9,363 bases of DNA from Hyphomicrobiales bacterium (GTDB lineage Bacteria > Pseudomonadota > Alphaproteobacteria > Rhizobiales > Devosiaceae). The stretch covers positions 1 through 9,363 of the forward strand of contig JALWTJ010000026.1 of NCBI GenBank assembly GCA_027082895.1. Reading direction: 5' to 3'. The notes under the pieces are model-generated. The model was given only the letters and a program-made list of their open reading frames with translations. It made no database searches and had not been told where the DNA came from. Made by a program: the position numbers and the translations under genes. Of the stretch, positions 6,161-9,363 are shown piece by piece. Within the stretch, counting starts at the first letter, position 1, and each line of letters opens with the position of its first letter.

Positions 6161-6266
6161 GAGCAGAGCACCACAAACCCCGCCAGCACGGACGTCTGCT
6201 GTCATTTCCGGGGGGGGACAAAGCCGTTGGAGGAAGAAAAATCGGAAGCAGGCCGCAAAAAATGCC

Positions 6267-6995
6267 TTACCGCTCCTGCTGCTGCCGTTCTTCTTCCAGC
6301 TCTTCCTCAAATCGCGCCTTGGACAGGGCGGACGAAACAAGACCGGCAGGTACCGCCACGATCCCCAGCCCGAGCATCAGCACGAAAAACGAAAAGATCC
6401 GCCCCCCCACCGTCACCGGATACATGTCCCCATACCCGACGGTGGTCAGGGTGGTGACCGCCCACCACAGGGAATGAAACACGCTGACAAAGGCTTCCGG
6501 CTGCGCCTCGTTCTCGAAATAATAGATGCCGACCGCCGAAAGGAACAGCATCATGCCCGTGGCCAGTGCGAACAGGATCAGTTCCTCCCGAACGATGACG
6601 AAGGCACGGGAAAACCGGTTGGCCGCCCGGCTGTAGCGCAACAGCTTGAGCGCGCGAAACAGGCGGAACAGGCGAAATATCCGCACCGAACGCAGATCGA
6701 TTCCAAGGGAAAGATAAAAGGGCAGGATGGCAAGCAAATCCACCAGCCCGAAAAAACTGAAGACATATCCCCAGCGGTTCTTCGACAGGATCACCCGCGC
6801 CACATATTCAACGCTGAACACCAGGACGATGACCGTTTCAACGATGCCGAATACCGCCCGGATGCCCGGATCCAGATCCGGCAGGGTCTCGATGCAGAAC
6901 ATGACGATGGAAACGATGATGAGCACCTGAATCACAATTTCGAACCGGCGCGCAAACAGCGCGTGGGCGTGCCACTTCTTGCCTTCTTCATGCAT
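6267..6995 (-). CDS. Voltage-gated potassium channel, six-helix (Kv type)
   Basis: A 242-residue inner-membrane channel subunit expected to work as a tetramer. Helices: S1 about 20-37, S2 47-68, S3 80-95, S4 about 100-120, S5 137-158, pore 173-190, S6 200-221. S4 carries regularly spaced arginines (102, 105, 108, 111, 114, 120) in a VRIFRLFRLFRALK pattern, a voltage-sensor signature. The selectivity filter TTVGYGD at 184-190 is the potassium consensus. After S6 there is only a short charged tail (227-242) rich in Glu, Arg and Gln that could form a coiled coil; no RCK or cyclic-nucleotide domain is present, so ligand gating is unlikely. The ATG at 6995 has AAGG 10 bases upstream, a weak site. 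The gene stands between the UxaA-type dehydratase and the curli genes on the same strand, with gaps over 100 bases, so it is probably its own unit. It resembles small bacterial Kv channels such as KvAP-type proteins. Confidence 0.92.
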   Translation of the reverse strand: MHEEGKKWHAHALFARRFEIVIQVLIIVSIVMFCIETLPDLDPGIRAVFGIVETVIVLVFSVEYVARVILSKNRWGYVFSFFGLVDLLAILPFYLSLGIDLRSVRIFRLFRLFRALKLLRYSRAANRFSRAFVIVREELILFALATGMMLFLSAVGIYYFENEAQPEAFVSVFHSLWWAVTTLTTVGYGDMYPVTVGGRIFSFFVLMLGLGIVAVPAGLVSSALSKARFEEELEEERQQQER

Positions 6996-7041
6996 GCAAA
7001 TTCGGCCTTCGCGGACGGGGAAGTCAGAGGAAAGGAAACGT

Positions 7042-7079
7042 AAAAAACATCTCTTTACACGTCCGCCACGACCCGCGGC
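7042..7079 (-). terminator. Weak terminator candidate after the UxaA-family gene
   Basis: On the minus strand GCCGCG-GGT-CGTGGC can form a 6-bp stem with one G-U pair about 20 bases after the stop codon. A run of six T follows, but 17 bases later, further than usual. A second weak stem (GTAAA/TTTAC) surrounds the T-run. The gap from here to the potassium channel start shows nothing else. Confidence 0.3.
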
Positions 7080-7098
7080 AAGGCCCTGATCGGAGCTG

Positions 7099-8634
7099 TT
7101 ACATCACCGCGCCGGTCTGCCAGGGCACGAACTCGGCATCCCCATATCCCAGAAGTTCCGACTTCGTCTTTTCCCCCGACGCCACCGCCAGCACCTTTTC
7201 AAAGATTTCGCGCCCCTTCTCCTCAAGCGACACCCCTTCCAGGATATCTCCTGCATTCAGGTCCATATCCTCTTCCATCTGCCGGAAGATGGCGCTGTTG
7301 GTTGCAATCTTGATCGAGGGTGTCGGCTTGTTGCCATAGGCCGACCCCCGGCCGGTGGTAAAACACAACATGTTGGCCCCGCCCGCCACCTGCCCGGTGG
7401 CCGCTACCGGATCATAGCCCGGCGTGTCCATGTACACGAACCCCTTTTCCCTGACAGGTTCCGCATAATGATAAACCGCATTGAGAGGAGTCGAGCCCCC
7501 CTTGGCCGCCGCCCCGAGCGACTTTTCAAGGATGGTCGTCAACCCCCCCAGCTTGTTGCCCGGTGAAGGGTTATTGTTCATTTCCATGCGGTTGCGCCGC
7601 GTATAATCCTCCCACCAATGGATGATGTCCACCAGCTTTTGCCCTACCTCGCGCGTGCGCGCCCGGCGTGTCAGCAGATGCTCGGCCCCGTAGATTTCCG
7701 GCGTTTCGGACAGGATTGCCGTCCCCCCGTTGGCCACCAGCATGTCCGCCGCTACCCCCAGGGCCGGGTTGGCCGTGATCCCCGAATAGCCATCCGACCC
7801 CCCGCATTGCAAAGCCAGGATCAATTCCGAAGCCGGCAGGGGCTGTCGCTGCACGTCATTGACCCGGGGCAACATGTCCCGGATGGCGGCCACCCCCGCT
7901 TCCACCGTCTTGCGGGTGCCCCCGGTTTCCTGAATGGTCATGGTCCGGAACAGATCGTTTTCCGTGATCCCGCACGCCTCCATCAGCCTGGGAATCTGGA
8001 ACCCTTCGCAGCCCAGCCCCACCAGCAGTACCCCCCCCATGTTGGGGTTGCTGGCATACCCCCAGACCGTGCGCCGGAGCAGATCGAATATGGTGCCCTC
8101 ATAATCGACCACGCAACCATTGGCCTGCTTGAGCACCACCACCCCGTCTATGTTGGGATAATCCGCCAGCATGCCCGAACGTTCCACTTCCTGCCCGATC
8201 AGCCCGGCAACGGTTGCCGAACAGTTCACGCTGGTCAGAACACCAATATAGTTGCGTGTCCCCGCCTTGCCGTTTTCCCGCCGGTACCCGTTGAACGTTG
8301 CCTGCTCCGAAACGGGCAGAACAGGGGTTTCCGTTACCCCCTCCCCGAACGCATAATCGTGGGACAGGTCGCCCATGACCACATTGTGGGTGTGGACCCA
8401 TTCCCCCGGCGCAATGTCCGTGCCGGCAAAACCGATGATCTGCCCGAACTTGATTACCGGCTCCCCGGCACCGATCGGCCGCAGGGCTCCCTTGTGCCCG
8501 CGCATGATCGTCTGGCGGGCCACAACGCCCTCGGCAAGCACCTCCCCCTCCTTCACCACCGCCAGAACAACCCCTACATTGTCCTGGTCATTCAGAACGA
8601 GCAGGCCGGTGGGCCGGGCGCTGGAACGGGTCAT
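7099..8634 (-). CDS. UxaA-family (altronate-type) sugar-acid dehydratase
   Basis: A 511-residue cytoplasmic dehydratase that removes water from an aldonic acid to give a 2-keto-3-deoxy acid. The full family architecture is present: an N-terminal SAF domain (about 10-90, with HKGA at 47-50, RPI at 52-54 and HTHN at 81-84) joined to the catalytic UxaA/GarD domain. In the latter are NCSAT at 137-141, GCVVDYEG at 173-180, LGCEG at 207-211, QCGGSDGYSGITANPALG at 276-293 and CFTTGRGSAYGNK at 424-436; the conserved Cys and His residues suit a family known to need Fe(II). The start has AAGG 8 bases upstream. The family includes D-altronate, galactarate and related dehydratases, so substrate is open. 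Its divergent neighbour (FAH hydrolase) and the SDR and lactate dehydrogenase elsewhere in the window suggest a 6-deoxy sugar acid such as L-fuconate or L-rhamnonate, which is an inference. It is not named uxaA because altronate activity is unproven. Confidence 0.92.
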   Translation of the reverse strand: MTRSSARPTGLLVLNDQDNVGVVLAVVKEGEVLAEGVVARQTIMRGHKGALRPIGAGEPVIKFGQIIGFAGTDIAPGEWVHTHNVVMGDLSHDYAFGEGVTETPVLPVSEQATFNGYRRENGKAGTRNYIGVLTSVNCSATVAGLIGQEVERSGMLADYPNIDGVVVLKQANGCVVDYEGTIFDLLRRTVWGYASNPNMGGVLLVGLGCEGFQIPRLMEACGITENDLFRTMTIQETGGTRKTVEAGVAAIRDMLPRVNDVQRQPLPASELILALQCGGSDGYSGITANPALGVAADMLVANGGTAILSETPEIYGAEHLLTRRARTREVGQKLVDIIHWWEDYTRRNRMEMNNNPSPGNKLGGLTTILEKSLGAAAKGGSTPLNAVYHYAEPVREKGFVYMDTPGYDPVAATGQVAGGANMLCFTTGRGSAYGNKPTPSIKIATNSAIFRQMEEDMDLNAGDILEGVSLEEKGREIFEKVLAVASGEKTKSELLGYGDAEFVPWQTGAVM

Positions 8635-8661
8635 GGCATCAACCTTTGTGCTTTTTTGCAG

Positions 8662-8692
8662 GGAGAAACGGTTTCACAACACCAGTTTCTCC
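8662..8692. promoter_or_regulatory. Operator-like palindromes in the divergent catabolic promoter region
   Basis: GGAGAAAC and GTTTCTCC form a perfect 8-bp inverted repeat with 15 bases between. The left arm is also half of a tighter palindrome, GAAAC-G-GTTTC (8665-8675), so three related half-sites sit in 31 bases. A further ATTGA-TTTT-TCAAT palindrome lies at 8701-8714. All fall in the 214-base gap between the divergent dehydratase and FAH hydrolase genes, about 30 bases before the dehydratase start. LacI- or GntR-type repressors of sugar-acid genes bind such sites. No clear -35/-10 pair was assigned and no regulator gene is visible. Confidence 0.5.
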
Positions 8693-8848
8693 ACATCTGA
8701 ATTGATTTTTCAATAGTAAATGGCTAAGCAGACGCAAACCGGTGTGTTCTGCAAGGAAAGACCGGCCATGCCATTTGATTTTCCGGATCGGGCCCGCCAT
8801 GCTCGGCTCCACGACCTCCCCTTTGCACCTGACGGAGACATATCACAG

Positions 8849-9363
8849 ATGAAACTCATGCGTATGGGCGCCCGGGGCGCCGAAAAACCCGCCATCCTGG
8901 ACGCCAACGGCACGATTCGCGATCTCTCCTCCCTGGTGGAGGATATTGCCGGCGCCACCCTTGGCGACGATGCTCTGGCCCGAATCGCGGGGGCTGACCT
9001 TGGCGCCCTGCCCGAAATTTCGCCGCAAACCCGCATTGGCCCTTGCGTCGGACATGTCGGCAAGTTCATCTGCATCGGCCTGAACTATGCCGACCACGCC
9101 GCCGAATCGGGCATGGACGTACCCAGTGAACCGGTTCTGTTCATGAAGGCCACCAGTGCCATCTGCGGCCCCAATGACGACATCATCATTCCCAAAGGTT
9201 CCGAAAAATCGGATTGGGAAGTGGAACTGGGCGTCGTCATCGGCAAGGAAGCACGCCATGTCGAGGAAGCGGATGCCATGGACCATGTCGCCGGCTATTG
9301 CGTCATCAACGACCTGTCCGAACGCGCCTTTCAGCTGGAACGCTCCGGGCAATGGGTCAAGGG
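8849..9363 (+). CDS. FAH-family hydrolase, likely 2,4-didehydro-3-deoxy-L-rhamnonate hydrolase, 3' part missing
   Basis: The first 171 codons of a protein normally about 285 residues long. It should split 2,4-diketo-3-deoxy-L-rhamnonate (also the L-fucose intermediate) into pyruvate and L-lactate. The N-terminus is the short family cap: MKLMRMG, EKPAILDANG at 12-21 and IRDLS at 23-27. The catalytic domain starts with VGKFICIGLNYADHAAESG at 70-88 including His83, then FMKATSAICGPND at 98-110, the metal ligands Glu124 and Glu126 in DWEVELG, and Asp155 in INDLSERAFQ. These match the rhamnonate-pathway hydrolases, often misnamed ureidoglycolate lyase. ATG 8849 is chosen because the family begins MKL; it has GGAG 11 bases upstream. 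In-frame ATGs at 8768 (with AAGGAAAG 7 bases upstream) and 8720 would add 27 or 43 residues. It is the only plus-strand gene, divergent from the UxaA-type dehydratase. Confidence 0.88.
   Translation, partial: MKLMRMGARGAEKPAILDANGTIRDLSSLVEDIAGATLGDDALARIAGADLGALPEISPQTRIGPCVGHVGKFICIGLNYADHAAESGMDVPSEPVLFMKATSAICGPNDDIIIPKGSEKSDWEVELGVVIGKEARHVEEADAMDHVAGYCVINDLSERAFQLERSGQWVK

Noticed and set aside
6210..6217. Run of eight G as a possible phase-variable tract
   Set aside because: It lies in non-coding DNA about 200 bases from the curlin start, outside any evident promoter spacer; equally likely a chance run or sequencing length error.
7618..8700. A 360-codon plus-strand frame opposite the UxaA-family gene
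   Set aside because: It lies antisense to a gene with complete family motifs and shows no recognisable domain, signal peptide or ribosome site.

Overview
The window looks like chromosomal DNA of a GC-rich proteobacterium, most likely an alphaproteobacterium. The clues are short, purine-rich ribosome sites, a CsgH-type curli chaperone instead of CsgC, and a UxaA/SDR/FAH sugar-acid catabolic set. This placement is an inference from gene content, not from a search. Eight genes are recognised. Seven lie on the minus strand and one, at the right edge, on the plus strand. No RNA gene, CRISPR array, transposase or integrase is visible. No intergenic gap exceeds about 280 bases.

Layout, left to right: (1) an FMN-dependent L-lactate/alpha-hydroxy-acid dehydrogenase, cut by the left edge; (2) a classical NAD-type short-chain dehydrogenase (SDR); (3) a P1B copper-exporting ATPase with a YHS-YHS-HMBD amino terminus. 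Read in the direction of transcription, these form one tight row, copA then SDR then lldD, with gaps of 15 and 18 bases. (4) A curli module follows: a six-strand curlin-like protein, a CsgH-like periplasmic chaperone and an 11-glutamine curlin, with strong hairpins between genes. (5) A six-helix voltage-gated potassium channel. (6) A UxaA-family (altronate-type) dehydratase. (7) A divergent regulatory region. (8) A fumarylacetoacetate-hydrolase (FAH) family protein on the plus strand, cut by the right edge, which resembles 2,4-didehydro-3-deoxy-L-rhamnonate hydrolases.

The two flanks fit one pathway. The dehydratase would turn a sugar acid into a 2-keto-3-deoxy acid, the SDR would oxidise C4, and the FAH protein would cleave the 2,4-diketo acid to pyruvate plus L-lactate. 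The lactate dehydrogenase would then oxidise L-lactate to pyruvate. This is the non-phosphorylative route known for L-rhamnose and L-fucose, here with a UxaA-type dehydratase. About 5.4 kb of unrelated surface, metal and ion-transport genes (copper ATPase, curli, potassium channel) separates the halves of the pathway.

The points most worth attention are the split pathway, the direct joining of copA to the SDR-lldD genes, the strict 11-residue glutamine register of the two curlins with two C-terminal cysteines in the larger one, the hairpins between curlin and chaperone genes, and several palindromes in promoter positions.
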